Shown here piece after piece: positions 45,222 to 57,379 of a DNA stretch of 64,000 nt. The notes under the pieces were generated by a model. The model worked only from the letters and a program-made list of their open reading frames with translations. It was not told the DNA's origin and made no database searches. The stretch lies in the NCBI GenBank assembly GCA_963971535.1, contig OZ020588.1, positions 124,495,008 through 124,559,007 on the forward strand, written 5' to 3'. The DNA comes from Notolepis coatsorum (lineage: Eukaryota > Chordata > Actinopteri > Aulopiformes > Paralepididae). The translations under genes were made by a program, and so were the position numbers. The first letter of the stretch is position 1, and every line of letters starts with the position of its first letter.

Positions 45222-46125
45222 ATGATAAATAATGTATTTGGCAGGTTAAGACCTGTGCAATATAACTATCCCTTGTCTTCCACTCCCATCATCACTGAAT
45301 CCCTCCGGACTGTTGAATATTTGTTTTTAAAAGGTAAGGCTAACCTATTGTGTTTCACAGAAACAAAACTAGACTCATCTGTACAGGATCCAGAGATTGA
45401 AATCGAGAACTATTCAATAGTCAGGAGGGATAGAAACCGGTATGGAGGTGGCGTCTGTGTGTATATTCACAAAGACCAAATTCATCAACCGTACTGATCT
45501 TAACCATGACGAGATTGAAACTGTATGGATTGAAATCTTATTTGAAAGGGCGAAATCAGTACTAGTAGGCACAATCTATAGACCGCCAGAAGAGAGTGGC
45601 TTCTATGACACACTTGATGGGTGTTTAGCTGGGGTGGAGGGGGTAGAAAAAATCTTTATTGGGGACGGGAACACGGACATGCTACGTAAAGCAGCACCCG
45701 TATTCAAGGCCTTCAGTAGGTTTTGTGATCTGCACGGCCTCAGCCAGCTAATCACCCAACCCACAAGGGTATGTGAATCAACTCAGACTACCATTGACCT
45801 CATCCTGACCTATGACAAGTCCAAGATCGCCAATAAAGGGGTTATAGCATGCAGGTTAAGTGATCATTATATGATATTCTGTACCCGCAAAAAGCTAAAG
45901 CAAAAGGATGGCTGTCACAAAACAGTCACATCTAGAGACCTCAAAACCTACTCTAGCGAGGCCTTTAACCTTGAACTGGAGAGTCAGGACTGGTCAGATG
46001 AGCTCAATGGTACACTGGTTGAAGAAACCTGGCTTGGCTTCAAAACCAAATTTTCAACAATACTAAACAACATGACCACCCTAAGAACCACCAGGGTAAA
46101 AATCACGCTGAGCCGTGGATGCATT
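45222..46125 (+). pseudogene. LINE endonuclease domain, 5' piece of an interrupted LINE
   Basis: Endonuclease text runs FLKGKANLLCFTETKLDSSV, IENYSIVRRDRNRYGGGVCV in one frame. A frameshift near 45475 leads to RTDLNHDEIETVWIEILFER, SVLVGTIYRPPEESGFYDTL, TTIDLILTYDKSKIANKGVI and LSDHYMIF. The usual GDFN is altered to GDGN, which should harm catalysis. The text stops at RTTRVKIT near 46100-46125, where BEL/Pao sequence begins on the other strand. The related RT piece lies at 51611-51890. Flank 44947-45221 shows no gene. Confidence 0.82.
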
Positions 46126-49100
46126 CCACGGATGGATTCCGTCTCCCACTCTCTCCATGTTGAGGCAAGGTGTGCGGGTATTGGGTCGTCCCAGCCCTGG
46201 TCCTTGTCCCATAGTGCTCGTACAATCATCTTTGCCCTGGTGGTGTAAGGTAGAATACATCCCAACGGGTCATATTGTCTGGCGAGTGTTCTGTACACAC
46301 TCCGTCTGGTGGTCGGTATCGCCGCCGACCTTCCCTGCTCTGGAGTCAAGGGTTTGTGTCTATAGTGGAGCGAGTCTGTTTTGAAGCGCCAGACTAGTCC
46401 TAGTGTCATTTCTTGGGCTTCTCCTGGGATTGTCGCCATCCAGGTCTCGCTGCTGGCAGCCTTGTCCGTGGAGGAGAGGCTGCGCAATACGTGCGGGTCA
46501 CTGCTGGCCCACTGCCTGAGATCAAAGCCGCCTTTGATCAGGGAGGCGCGTAACTTGATTAGGAGAGCCTCGGCTTCTTCTTGAGTCGAGACGCTTTGTA
46601 AACAGTTGTCCACGTAGAAACTGTTCTTCACACTGTGTTGGACCTCTTCATCTGCTGCTGGGTCCTCTGTGACGTGTTTCTGTAGTGCAAATGTAGCACA
46701 GCACGGGCTGCATGTGGTTCCGAAGGGGAGTACTTCCCACTGGTAGATGGATGGGTTCTCATCTCCGATCTTCTCTCTCCATAGGAACCGTAGCAGAGGC
46801 TTGTCCTCCTCTACTAGTCTCACCTGCAAGAACATCCCTTTGATATCCCCGCTTATAGCCACCTTGTCCTGGCGGAAGCGCAGTAGCACGCCTAGTAGGG
46901 AGGGGCCGAGTGTGGGGCCGGGCAAGAGCTCTTTATTCAGATTTTGGGATCCGATCTGGTAGCTGCAGTTAAACACAATGCGATCCTTGCCGTTGTGATG
47001 GACCTTGTGATGCGGCACGTACCATGATTCGGTCGTCTGATCGGCCTCTTTAATGTCAATCTTTGTTACGTGTCCCGCTGTGATTAGCTTCTCAATCTCA
47101 GCTCGGTACACACTCTCTTGAGCGGGGTCTTTGGCTAGGCGCCGCTCTGTGTTCAGTAGATAGCGCTCCGTGGCGTATTTCTTTGCGTGAAAGGTGGGCA
47201 TTCCCTCTCGCCTCAGGAGTGGAGTTGCGTATCTCATCACTCCGCCGACTGTGACTCTCTTTGTCCCCTGCTCGAGTAGGTTGATGGCGTAAATGTCTTC
47301 TTTAGAGCGAATATCTTTCTTTTCGTTCTTAAAGGGCATTGTCTCTAGGGTCCATAGCCTCTCGACATGCTGCAGGAGAGTGGTGTCTTCTTCTGTCGTT
47401 CTGGAGTGGAAGCAGCTAGTGGCTGCTGTTCGGTTGAGAGATTTAGCGAGGGGGCCTTGTAGGGTCCACCCTAGGCGGGTCTCGACTGCTGCAGGACAGC
47501 CTCGGGGGCCTGTATGGACCCAGTCAATCGGGACTATGAGTTCTGCATGGTCGGAGCCTATCAACAGGGTCGGGGTAGCGCCGTCTATGAGCGGGATAGG
47601 TAATTGGCGCAGGTGCACATATTTATCCATCAACTTGGTGACAGGGTAGGTGTACTGCGATAGTCCTATTTCTTGGCTGGTGAAAGCATTTGTGATCTTG
47701 TACCGTCGCTCTGGCTGCCCGTTGGCTGCGATGGTGAAGGAGACATTCTCGCCCTTTATCGTCTTTAAATCTCTTCTTATTGTCCGAATCGTCATTTCGT
47801 TCTTGCTCCCCCGCAGTCCCAGCTGGGTCGCAGCGGAGGCGAGCAGAAGGGTCTTCTCTGACCCGTCATCAAGGACGGCGTAAGTGTCCATGACTTTATC
47901 TTGGTAGCTCAATGTCACACGGACTACCTTTAAGAGCACTTGGGCTCCGCTGCTGCTGGCGGGGTCAATGTACATGACACTTGCCTTGGTGCCGCTCCGT
48001 GGTGCAGGTATAGGCCGTCTTCCGTTACTTTCGTGTAGTATATCTAGATGGGCTCCATCGCACCGGCTGCACCTTTTCTTTAGGCGGCATTCGGCTGCCA
48101 TGTGGGGCCGCGCACATCGATAACAGCGCGGGTTGGACTTTATCCATTGACTCACTTCTTCTGCATTCATCTTTGTGAATAGGTCACATTGTGACAGCCA
48201 GTGTTCTTTCTCACAGTAGGGACACGCTATCTTCCACTTCTCTTTCCTCGAGGGGGTGCTGTGACTCTTACTGCTCGGTACTGACTCTGATTGGTGCATG
48301 ACAGTCACCGATCTTCTTCCATCATTTATTCTCCTGGGTCCCTCTCTGGAGCTTGGCGTGCTCCGCCCGAAGGTGTCCAGTCGTAAGCTGCTGACTTCTC
48401 TCGCCAGGAAGTCGGCTAGATCAAGGAGGGATGGCTCGGGGCCGTTGGGATCCCGGTAATCCCTCTGCCGCCTAAAGCGCTCCTGTCTTGCGGGTGGCAG
48501 CTTCTCCAAAATCCTCTCGACGTTAGAGTTGGCGTATAGCTCATGCATGCCCTTCTCCCGTTGCGCTCCCAGCATCCCTACCAGGGACTGCACTTTGATT
48601 GACAGGTCGTCTAGTGAGCGATTGTCTGTGGCTGGGGGTAGGCGGTCAATATGCCTTATCTCCTGGATTACGTAATCCCATATACGTCCATATCTCTGAT
48701 CCAGCGCTGCAAGGGCCGCTGTGTATGGGGTCGAAGAGGTAGCATAGGCTAGCGCTATATTGTGCGCTCGCGGTACTTTCAGGTGCTTCAGTAATATTGC
48801 ATACTTGTGGCGTTCATCAGCGACATCCACCATCATTGTCTCTAAGCACATCCGGAGCTCCGTGTACTGTGCTCGACTCTCATAGGCGAAGTCTGGGAAT
48901 GACGGTGTGGCATTGTATGACGCCGTGGATGGCTGATACATCGGCGAGCGTTGGGGGAGAGACCTCCTGGTCGAGTCCCCTCTTGCGCCTCGCTGTGGGC
49001 TGGTACTGGCAGGGTACCATGGCCCGCTGGTCCAGGTGCTGTTCCTCGGGGCTGGTCGTGCGTCGTGCTCACCCGTGAATAGAGTCGGGGGTCTGTAGCG

Positions 49101-50162
49101 CAGCGCCGCGGGGGTATAGCCTGGACTGTATGGGACCTCCTGGTCCGGTGGAGTACTGTGCTGTCGTCGGGCTTGGTTCTCCTCCTCTCCCTCTTCTTCC
49201 TCTATCAGATCTTCCAGATCCTGTAATCGTTTATTTAGCTTCTCCGCAGTGTATGCCGCTCCTTCCTTGTAGCTGGGTCTCGCTTGGACCGGTCTGTGAA
49301 GGGGGTCTGCGGGGGGTATAGGCTCGGTCTGTTGGTCAAGTTCAGGGTCGCTTGCTCGTTGTGGTGACGCTGCCCTTGACTGTTGTCTCGACGAGTTCCT
49401 TGAACCCCTAGCGGAGGGAGAGGGTGTTGTCCTTTTGATCAGCTGCTCTATTAGTTGCGCTTGTAGTCTGTCGCGCTCTGCGTCTCTTTGGGCACCGGCA
49501 GCGGCAAGCTGGGTGTCTGCTCGGTCTCTTGCCATATTCTCTTCCGTCTGAAGGCGCCTCATTTCCAGGCGTATGTGCTCTTCTTCGCTCCGTTGCTGTA
49601 TCTGAAGTCGAACGCGTTCACCCTGGAGCCGATCGCGTTCGGTAGAGGCTGTCAGGCTGACGAGGAACGCCTGTTGTAGTATCCTCTCCGCTTCGCTGGG
49701 GGAAGGCGGTTGTGGAGGCGAGCCGCTCCTGCGTGAGCCGCTCCTGGGGGTACTCGTTGGGGAGTCCTGGAGCTCTAGTTCCTCGGCGCTCTCCTCCTCT
49801 TCTTCCGTGCAGAGTTCTCTCTCTGTAGGGTTGTCTTCCTCCCGGGGCTGGTCGGGGACTACTTCTTGGGTAGTGGCGGGGGGTAAAGGCATGTCAATTC
49901 CCTCCTGGTCCCCACCGTGAGCTTGGTCAGTTACATTAGGACCTACTAGGGCCTCTGTGGTCGGGGAAACCTGGTCGTTAAGGTCAGACATAATTTTACT
50001 TTCTACTTTTACCGCGTTTACCGTTTGTCGAAGGCTAGGTAGTTGACTGACAGTGTAAGCCTCTAAGTACTGAGGTGTCTGTCGTCTGCGCCGCGGGCGT
50101 TCTAGGTTAGGATGATCGTTTCGTGGAGTGTTCATCATAGGCCATTTCGATATTAATAACAC
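46126..50162 (-). CDS. BEL/Pao Gag-Pol polyprotein (partial, about 1,345 aa)
   Basis: A long uninterrupted frame. Residues about 160-250 form a charged coiled coil (ERDRLQGERVRLQIQQRSEE). Residues about 430-600 are a capsid-like helical region (YTELRMCLETMMVDVADERH, VERILEKLPPARQERF). Zinc knuckles follow (CPYCEKEHWLSQC, CYRCARPHMAAEC, CSRCDGAHLDILH). The protease has VLDDGSEKTLLLASAATQLG (coding bases near 47830-47880). RT has RIVFNCSYQIGSQNLNKELL, ISGDIKGMFLQVRL and the catalytic FYVDN. The frame leaves BEL text after LASTWREWETES, before RNase H. MSDLNDQVSPTTEA near 49990 is an alternative start. The lack of stops across the retained 4 kb suggests a young insertion, but without integrase it cannot move by itself. 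Confidence 0.88.
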
Positions 50163-50187
50163 TATATTAATATTACACTAGTTACCC

Positions 50188-50204
50188 TCCGGCTCGAAGG
50201 ACCA
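50188..50204 (-). promoter_or_regulatory. Primer-binding site, tRNA-Tyr type
   Basis: TGGTCCTTCGAGCCGGA on the minus strand is the complement of the CCA-tailed 3' end of eukaryotic tRNA-Tyr (acceptor CCTTCGA). It lies two bases inside the 5' LTR, as expected for minus-strand DNA priming. Confidence 0.85.
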
Positions 50205-50206
50205 TT

Positions 50207-51606
50207 TGTAACTGAGGGGTACAATTCCCTGACTGTATTGTTAGATATGATATTTAATACCACTACCTCATGTACTTTAACTTCTGGCCACCCAGTACAA
50301 GATATAAGTATGATGAACACTTTCCCACCTGATGAAACGAATCCACACAAATGTACCAAATCGAAGGTTTAATACAGCAAAAGGTGTATACAACGATCAC
50401 TTAATTACATTTATGATTTGAAATATGAAATATGCACTTTTATGGCAAATGAGTATTCGTAGGTAAATCAACATTGAATGTCCAATCTCTGGTTACGCAG
50501 GGAGTAAGTATACAACCTGGAATATTTAGGAAAACGATAGCGATGGTACTTAGATGATTATAGCTGGATACACTAAGGGGGGGGGGGGGGTCCCGCTGGT
50601 TGTAAGACAGTAGGAGGGGGGGTTAGAGAAGCCGCTGGCGGTATCCCATCTGGCCGACGGTGTCTTGGGAGAATCCAAAGTCTTGGACACGGTGCCCACA
50701 GAACCTCGGGCCGCAGACGAATACAGCTGGACCCTCTGTGGACGGTAGCTGCCGGTCCACAACGGAGAGACGTGAGGCGACCTCACTGGTGTAGAGCGCC
50801 GTCTCACCTGGAGTCCTCTCCGGGGGGTAGTTCCAACACTCCGCAGTGTTGGCCTTTATCCATGGAATAATCAAAGCACACAAAGCATAATCCAAGCCGT
50901 GGAAGGCTCGCCGTCGTCCGGGTAGAGTAATCCAATATACAGGTCCAGTCGCTCTTGGCCCGGAGCTCCTCGGATGCAAGCACCACTAGGGGTCTGCTCA
51001 GCCTGGTTAAGCGTCCAGATAACGTCAGGAACGATGGGGGTACTGATAACTTTAGAACTCTAACCGAACGATGCACCATACATAAATAGACTATTATTAG
51101 CTTAATAGAATACGTCCAACTCGACGGTATAGTGCCAAACTATGACTATTCAACTATTAATCTACACGATATCTCAATGCCTATTCTGGGCCAAGTAGGC
51201 CTTACTACACCACACGTGCGTCGTGAGGAGGCTTTGCGTCTGTCACTCTGTTGGAGGGTAAAGAACTGGACTGAAAAGAAAGTTCTACTTTACTTGCGCC
51301 ATATATATATGCGCTATGAACAAATAGTACCATTCGTATTTCGCCCGACATATTCCTGCGCGGAACCGGGGCTTGCCACGACATGTTAGGCGGCACGATT
51401 GAACTTGGACCTAGGGGTATGCCAACCTGGCGCCAGGTTCTCGTCCAATGGTAGAATGAAACTATTATGGGCTGTTTAGTAGACTAAAGGGATATTCAAT
51501 GCATATTGTACAAGGAATATACAGGGGATATCAAACGATATACAAATACAATTAAATATATATATATAAATAAATATACATATTCGGTTTAATCTGATCC
51601 TTCACA
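50207..51606 (-). mobile_element. BEL/Pao 5' LTR (minus strand)
   Basis: On the minus strand it begins TGTGAAGGATCAGATTAAAC and ends TACCCCTCAGTTACA, matching the 3' LTR at 39472-40683. At 1,400 bp it is longer, with a C/G-tract near 50577-50590 and extra sequence in the middle. Short frames inside are artefacts. Confidence 0.85.
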
Positions 51607-51610
51607 ACAT

Positions 51611-51890
51611 ACTGTTCCTAATTTATGCAAATGACATGTCGTCAGCTTGTGACTGCAACTTGTTCCTGTTTGCGGACGACTCAGCCCTGCTGGTCTCTGA
51701 CAAGAACAAGTTACAGGTTTAAAAAACCCTCAGCTCAGAACTAGGCAAAATCTGCATATGGCTCGCGGATAACAAACTATCATTACACATGGGCAAAACA
51801 GAGTCCATTCTCTTCGGTTCAAATAACAAACTCAGCATGACCGACGACTTCTCAGTTACAGTGGGTGACAATATTGTCACAAGGAAAGAT
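51611..51890 (+). pseudogene. LINE RT fragment, 3' piece of the interrupted LINE
   Basis: It reads LFLIYANDMSSACDCNLFLF, FADDSALLVSDKNKLQV, a stop, then KTLSSELGKICIWLADNKLS and HMGKTESILFGSNNKLSMTD. FADD is the RT catalytic motif and the TESILFGS block is typical of CR1/L2/Rex-like LINEs. About 250 residues normally lying between this and the upstream piece are absent. Confidence 0.82.
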
Positions 51891-52392
51891 GAAATTACTG
51901 TAATGGGAAATATTAAAGGGACAAACGATGAGCCGTTTACATTAATGATTCTGTGAGTTATTATTAATAATAGGAATGTTTATTTCATCCGTGGCCACAA
52001 ATGAAAGGACAGTTTACAGTCAGAGACAACATGTTAATACAGTAACGTCTGGCCATAGACTGACCCAGAGCGCTGTTCACACGTATGTTAAATACACAGT
52101 TGTCAGACGTAACATAATATCAGATATGATGATGAAAATGGCCCAGTTAGGAGAATCAACCTTGGCTAGGCGGTGATGTTCCCAACTGGAATGTTAAACA
52201 GTCTTGCTAACTGAGAATTAGATTTAAAGAGACAGTAGTGTCTGCCATATCTGAGCACATTATATAGCTGGTCAAAAGTGTACCAGTCAAGCTGTCTAAT
52301 GACATGATAATATATTCCACGACAACACCCCCGTCTGATAATTAATCACAATCATTATCACTTCATAAAGACAACAAAAAATATTATCATCC
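51891..52392. other. Anonymous non-coding interval
   Basis: AT-rich, without frames or ends that I can pair. It stops at the TTAA of the next element. Confidence 0.5.
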
Positions 52393-53348
52393 TTAACACT
52401 TTGATCGCCATGGTTAAATTCATAATTTACCATCCCTCGCCATCTCTATTTGTCTATGGAGAAGTTCCCCTTCTTTGCAGGGCTATAACTTTTTAAATTG
52501 TATTGCTAAATTGACATTATTATGGCCCATTCAATGTCCTATATCTATTGTTCAGGGTGTAGCAACGTTATACTTTTTCATTCATATATTCATACTAAAA
52601 TACGGTCTAAAGTATAAGTATGTTTTTATCGTTTTCTGCACCTTTCTCCAGAACGTGATTTATAGCTCCAAATGCATTATATTGATGATGAAATACAGTT
52701 TGATAGCAATCGGCGCGAGATAAAACATTTCAACTGGACGTGGTTCTAGAAGTTACTACGTATCATCTGATGTTGACCGGATGGGCGGGGGGTCGTTTAT
52801 AATTCCGTGGGCAACGTTATATCATTCATCTAGTGTGGGTGATATGATCATCAGAGCAGTTAGTAAAGCACACGTTGGAAAATAACGCTGGATCTTACCG
52901 TATCTTCCTCGCACCGTTGGGCGATGAGCGTGGAGCAGAGATATTCCTATTATGGGATGTATAAATACTCGATCCATCTCCAGGTTGTATAATAGTATAT
53001 ACGTCCAAATCATGTTGTTTGTCGAGTTATTTGCACCGATCGGTGTTCACTGTGTCAAGATGGAGTCCTGCTAATGATAGCGAGTGCCCGGACAAAATAT
53101 GGGTGAGCACCACTTCATCCACATGACTTCCTGTTGGGCGATCTGCCGATCGGCCACCAGATGGCGCTCTTGAACCGTTAGAAAGTTGAGTGGAGCTCAG
53201 CAGTATATCTCAGGTCCCCGGAGGAGAAATATGATTTCGATCACAGATTTTTGAAATATTGATATCAAAGACGTGTTACGGCGTCTTCGGCAGAATGAGC
53301 ATGGCGGGCAATGGCGAGTTTCGGCGTTTCCGGCGATTAAAGTGTTAA
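52393..53348 (+). mobile_element. TTAA-flanked piggyBac-like MITE, copy 4
   Basis: TTAA at 52393-52396 and 53345-53348. Ends TTAACACTTTGATCGCC and, inverted, TTAACACTTTAATCGCC differ at one base. Length is 956 bp. It is the best example of the subfamily also represented by 10800-11749. No transposase. Confidence 0.82.
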
Positions 53349-54484
53349 ACCAAAAATAACTCAAATTATAATAACTCAGCAAAAACTATTTTTATTATCT
53401 AAAAACAAAAGGTCCTCTGGATTGACCCTGTGTCCCGTGCAGAAGAGAAGTTGCCATAACAGCCAACCATCATTAGTGTCTCTTTGCAAATGTCCAGACG
53501 GTGGTCGAAGGACCAAGAGTACAGTGTTCAGTCCGGTTTTGTCAAGGCCGGAGCAGCCTTGACAAATTCTGAACCAAGTTCAGTACCTAATATTTCTGAG
53601 AGGAAATACTGTAATATCTGTATGTGTTTTGTTCAAACTTGCCTCATTTATCATTTGTGAAGAATCCCGGAGCGGTCTCTCCTCCTTCCCCTGCCCGCAG
53701 TCCAAACACCCCCCCCTGCAGTCCATGGCTCTGATGCAAGGAGCGGCCCGGTGAATGGCCTAGACCGGCTGGCTTAGATCTTTGTCATCAGCTGATGCTC
53801 AATGAGTCTGGTCGAAAGCCTGATGGAAGCTGTCTCTTAGATCTCTATCTCTGGACCAATGATACTATCAGGCTGGGGTCAGCTGTCGGATGATGTTCTT
53901 GGCGTCCCATCAGCTGGGTGTATGTGGCGACCAGCTGATAGGCCCTCTGCCTCCTAGTTCTGGAGCAGACTGGGACAGCTTTCTTTCTCAGTAATCAACT
54001 GTAGTCGGTTCCCCCACTCAGGTCCTCGGTTGTGCCCCTAATGGAACAGGCCTGCTGGAAACCGTCTCACAGATCTTTGTCCCCGGCTGATGGTCACGGA
54101 GAACTGTCTCAGTGTCATAGCTGTAACTGCAGAGTAGAACCCCGGTTCAGTAGAATAGCTGGGCCAGCACTTGTCAGTGGTCCTCTGCGCCCCATAGCTG
54201 TGTGTCCTCTTCTCGGGCAGAGACAGGGTACTTGGACCGGCACAGGAGACTGAAGAGAGACACGCCCAGCGAGAACCCACAAAAGAAAAAGAGAGAGAGA
54301 AAGAAATCAAAATAAAAAGCTGTCCGGTAACATTTTACACACTAAAATAGTAGAAAGGTTTCCACTCAGGTTTGAAGTTAGGACATTCTATACTATACCC
54401 TCAACTCAGCTCCAATGAGCAGGGCAGTTTCCTAAGTCATGACAACAAAAACAAATGTCCCTTAGAGTCTCGTTGGCAAAAACA

Positions 54485-54488
<4 letters not shown>
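53349..54488. other. Anonymous interval
   Basis: No gene. It contains a small inverted repeat TGTCAAGGC / GCCTTGACA near 53545-53572 and two loosely similar blocks (53815-53900 and 54050-54110) with CTGATGG and GTCTCWTAGATCT-like text. Frames at 54032-54310 overlap on both strands and match nothing. Confidence 0.5.

Positions 54489-54518
<30 letters not shown>
54489..54518 (+). repeat. (TA)n tract at the left hAT junction
   Basis: About 15 TA units directly precede the hAT end. Together with 58538-58644 it shows that insertion took place in a TA microsatellite. Confidence 0.95.
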
Positions 54519-54521
<3 letters not shown>

Positions 54522-54790
54522 GGCTGTCAGTTTATCGCGTTAATTAGATTAATTAATTACACAGCAAATTATCGCGTTATGAAAATTGACGCAAAATTAA
54601 TTACAGCCGACCTATATTTACTTTAGACAAGTGGCAAATCGGTGCGCTTTTATTTTGAAATCCACGCTTGAGTTGGGCGTATTAAACTTGGCCCATTGAA
54701 TGACCCGTAGCCTACTTGATCGTCACTTCACACATGCGTCGTCTATCAAACAAAACAAACACACAAAGGAATTAGCTCAGCTGGAACAAG

Positions 54791-57379
54791 ATGTCAGCAT
54801 CACCCGAGGCGATACTCCTGGGACCTATGAACGGCAAGTTCAATTTCAAAAAGAATATAGATGGGACAGTAAACAAGACCATTGTAATCTGTAGCTTATG
54901 TCAAAAAGAATTTGCGTATCACCGAAGCTGCTCTAGTCTAACGTATCACATGAACGCTAAACATGTCCAGGCAAGTTGTTCGAGCAGCTCCAGTGTAGCT
55001 AACGTTAGCTCCAGAGCAACTCGCACGCTTCGTCAAACCACTCTTGGAGAATTACCGTTAGGCAAACGGTTGAGTAAATCCACCACAGACAAACTAACCA
55101 ACAGCGTCGCGAAGTGGATAGCAAAATATTGTAGGCCAATAGCTATAGTGGAAGATAAGGGTTTAGCGGAGTCATTTCGAATAGCGTCGTCTGACCCAAA
55201 TTACAAGCTACCCTCGAGAGCTACAGTGATGAAAAGGATCCACAACATGTATGACACAGAGAGGGAGGCGAGGGAAGAAGTGTTGGCACGGGCTGGCCCA
55301 ATGGCCCTAACGGGTGATCACTGGACGTCGGTGGGCAATCATAATTATTTGGGTGTCACAGTGCACTTGATCGATACTGAGTGGAAACTGCAATCATTTG
55401 CATTAACGGTGACCAAAACTGTGGGCCGCCATTTCGCCGATGCGTGTGCTGAACAGTTCAACACAGTAATAGAGGAGTGGAATATAAAAGATAAAGTCAC
55501 ATCTATTGGGACTGATTCCGCCCGTAATATGATAGCAGCAGCGCGCTATATGCCGTTCCAGCACATGCCATGTGCTGCACACGTGCTGCAAAGAACCATC
55601 ACAGTCTCCCTTGAGGACAGAAGCCTTGACACCACCCTGGCAAAGTGCCGCAAGATTGTAGGCCACTTCAAGCACAGCCCTGCCAGTACAGAAGAACTGC
55701 AGCAGCAGCAGACTGCCCTCGGACAAGCAAAAGAGCCCATGATACAAGATGTATCCACAAGGTGAGACTGTTTAACTACCTGTTGTATGCTTAGGGTAAA
55801 TTTAGTGTGTGTGTGTGTTTATTTCTTTGTGTTCTGTACAATTGCATCATGCTGCATTAACAACCCCCAGTGGGACTAATAGTTATTTTATTGAATTGGA
55901 AGGTGGAATTCGACACTGGCCATGATCTCACGGTACCTGAGGAACCAGGAGGCTGTGACTGCCACTTTGGCCCAACAGAACCACAAGCTGTCCATGCTGA
56001 CCCCCACAGAGTGTGACAAACTGAAGAAGCTGGAGCTTGTACTTGAGCCCTGCAGGTAAGTGTCTCTCCCTCTCTCTCTCCCCCCATACACCCCCCTCCT
56101 CTCTCTCTCTCCCCCATACACACACCTCACACCCCACTCTCTCTCTCCCATACACACACCTCACCCCCCAATCTCCCCCATACACACACCTATCTCTCTC
56201 CCATACACACACCTCACCCCCCCCTCTCTCCCCCATACACACACCTATCTCTCCCATACACACACCTCACCCCCCCTCTCTCCCCCATACACACACCTAT
56301 CTCTCTCCCATACACACACCTCACCCCCCCCCCTCTCTCCCCCATACACACACCTATCTCTCCCATACACACACCTCACCCCCCCCTCTCTCCCCCATAC
56401 ACACACATATCTCTCTCCCATACACACACCTCACCCCCCCCCTCTCTCCCCCATACACACACCTCACCCCTCTCTCTCCCATACACACACCTCACCCCCC
56501 CCCCTCTCTCCCCCATACACACACCTATCTCTCTCCCATACACACACCTCACCCCCCCTCTCTCCCCCATACACACACCTATCTCCCTCTCATACACACA
56601 CCTTCACCTCTTTCTCTCTCGCTCTCTTGTTTCACTGCAGGTATGTGACTGAGCTCCTTGGAGGGGAAACCTACGTCTCATGCTCTGTGGTGCTCCCCGC
56701 ACTCTGCCACCTAAACCGCATCATGGACCTCAACGAGGAGGATCCGGGCTACATGGTAAAGTTCAAGGCCAGCTTCACGAAGGACCTGGACGCACGCAAA
56801 GCGACCCTCAACAACAGATGGCTGAAGCTGGCTACAGCCCTCGACCCGCGATTCAAGGACTTGAAGAGCGTACCAAAGGACGAGAGGGATGAGGTGTGTG
56901 TGTGAATGAGAAGACCAGTGTTAAGTCCTTAGGCTGTCATGAAAAGTCCTATGCAACTAATTAATTGTCCCTCTTATTAGGTGTGGACCTGGCTTAAAGA
57001 GATGCTGCCAGGACCAGAAGCAGACAAAGCTGCTCCACAAGCCACAGAGGACGAGCCACCAGCGAAGAGGACCCTCCTCCTGCTGTCTTCAGACTCTGAT
57101 TCAGATGAAGTCAGGGTACTGTCAGGACAATTAGACCTCTACAAAGCTGAGCCCAGCATCGGAATGAATGACTGTCCACTGGAGTGGTGGGCAGCTCACG
57201 CAAAAGCCTATGGACAGCTGTCTCCTCTTGCTCGCAAATATCTGGCTACTCCTGCTACCTCTGTGCCATGTGAGAGGCTATTTTCACTTGCAGGTCACAT
57301 AGTCCAAAAGAAGAGGGCAGCCTTACTCTCAGACAATGTAAACAAGCTTGTTTGTCTTAGCAATTGGCTCAAGGAATAG
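54791..57379 (+). CDS. hAT transposase, four exons, 591 aa
   Basis: Exons 54791-55761, 55903-56055, 56641-56893 and 56981-57379 join in frame (1,776 nt). Donors are GTGAGA, GTAAGT and GTGTGT; acceptors end GGAAG, CTGCAG and TTATTAG. The N-terminus has a BED-type zinc finger (CSLCQKEFAYHRSC, then H and H of HMNAKH). The RNase H-like core shows GPMALTGDHWTSVGNHNYLG with the first Asp and SIGTDSARNM with the second. The exon 1-2 junction rebuilds the conserved RWNST motif. The C-terminus is the hAT dimerisation block: PLEWWAAHAKAYGQLSPLAR, TPATSVPCERLFSLAGHIVQ. No stop or frameshift is visible, so activity is possible. Close relatives are the ZBED group of hAT transposases. Confidence 0.88.
56056..56640 (+). 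repeat. Intron 2 minisatellite in the hAT gene
   Basis: The intron is almost wholly built of CTCTCTCCCCCATACACACACCT-like units of about 23-30 bp, with variable C-runs. The PPYTHLSLS-type frames on both strands come from this repeat. Confidence 0.92.

Larger units (their letters stand above)
46126..51606 (-). mobile_element. BEL/Pao retrotransposon, 3'-truncated, inserted in a LINE
   Basis: Read on the minus strand: 5' LTR 51606-50207, primer-binding site 50204-50188, then gag-protease-RT to about 46126. RNase H, integrase and the 3' LTR are missing. LINE sequence lies on both sides in plus orientation (45222-46125 and 51611-51890), so the BEL/Pao element landed in the LINE. A deletion later removed its 3' part together with LINE bases. 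Confidence 0.85.

Noticed and set aside
53545..53572. Rho-independent terminator-like inverted repeat TGTCAAGGC / GCCTTGACA
   Set aside because: A short 9-bp stem in eukaryotic DNA without a following T-run or adjacent gene.
56037..56905. 203- and 281-residue frames rich in PPYTHLSLS
   Set aside because: They are the minisatellite of transposase intron 2 read through; the second only becomes real sequence at the start of exon 3.
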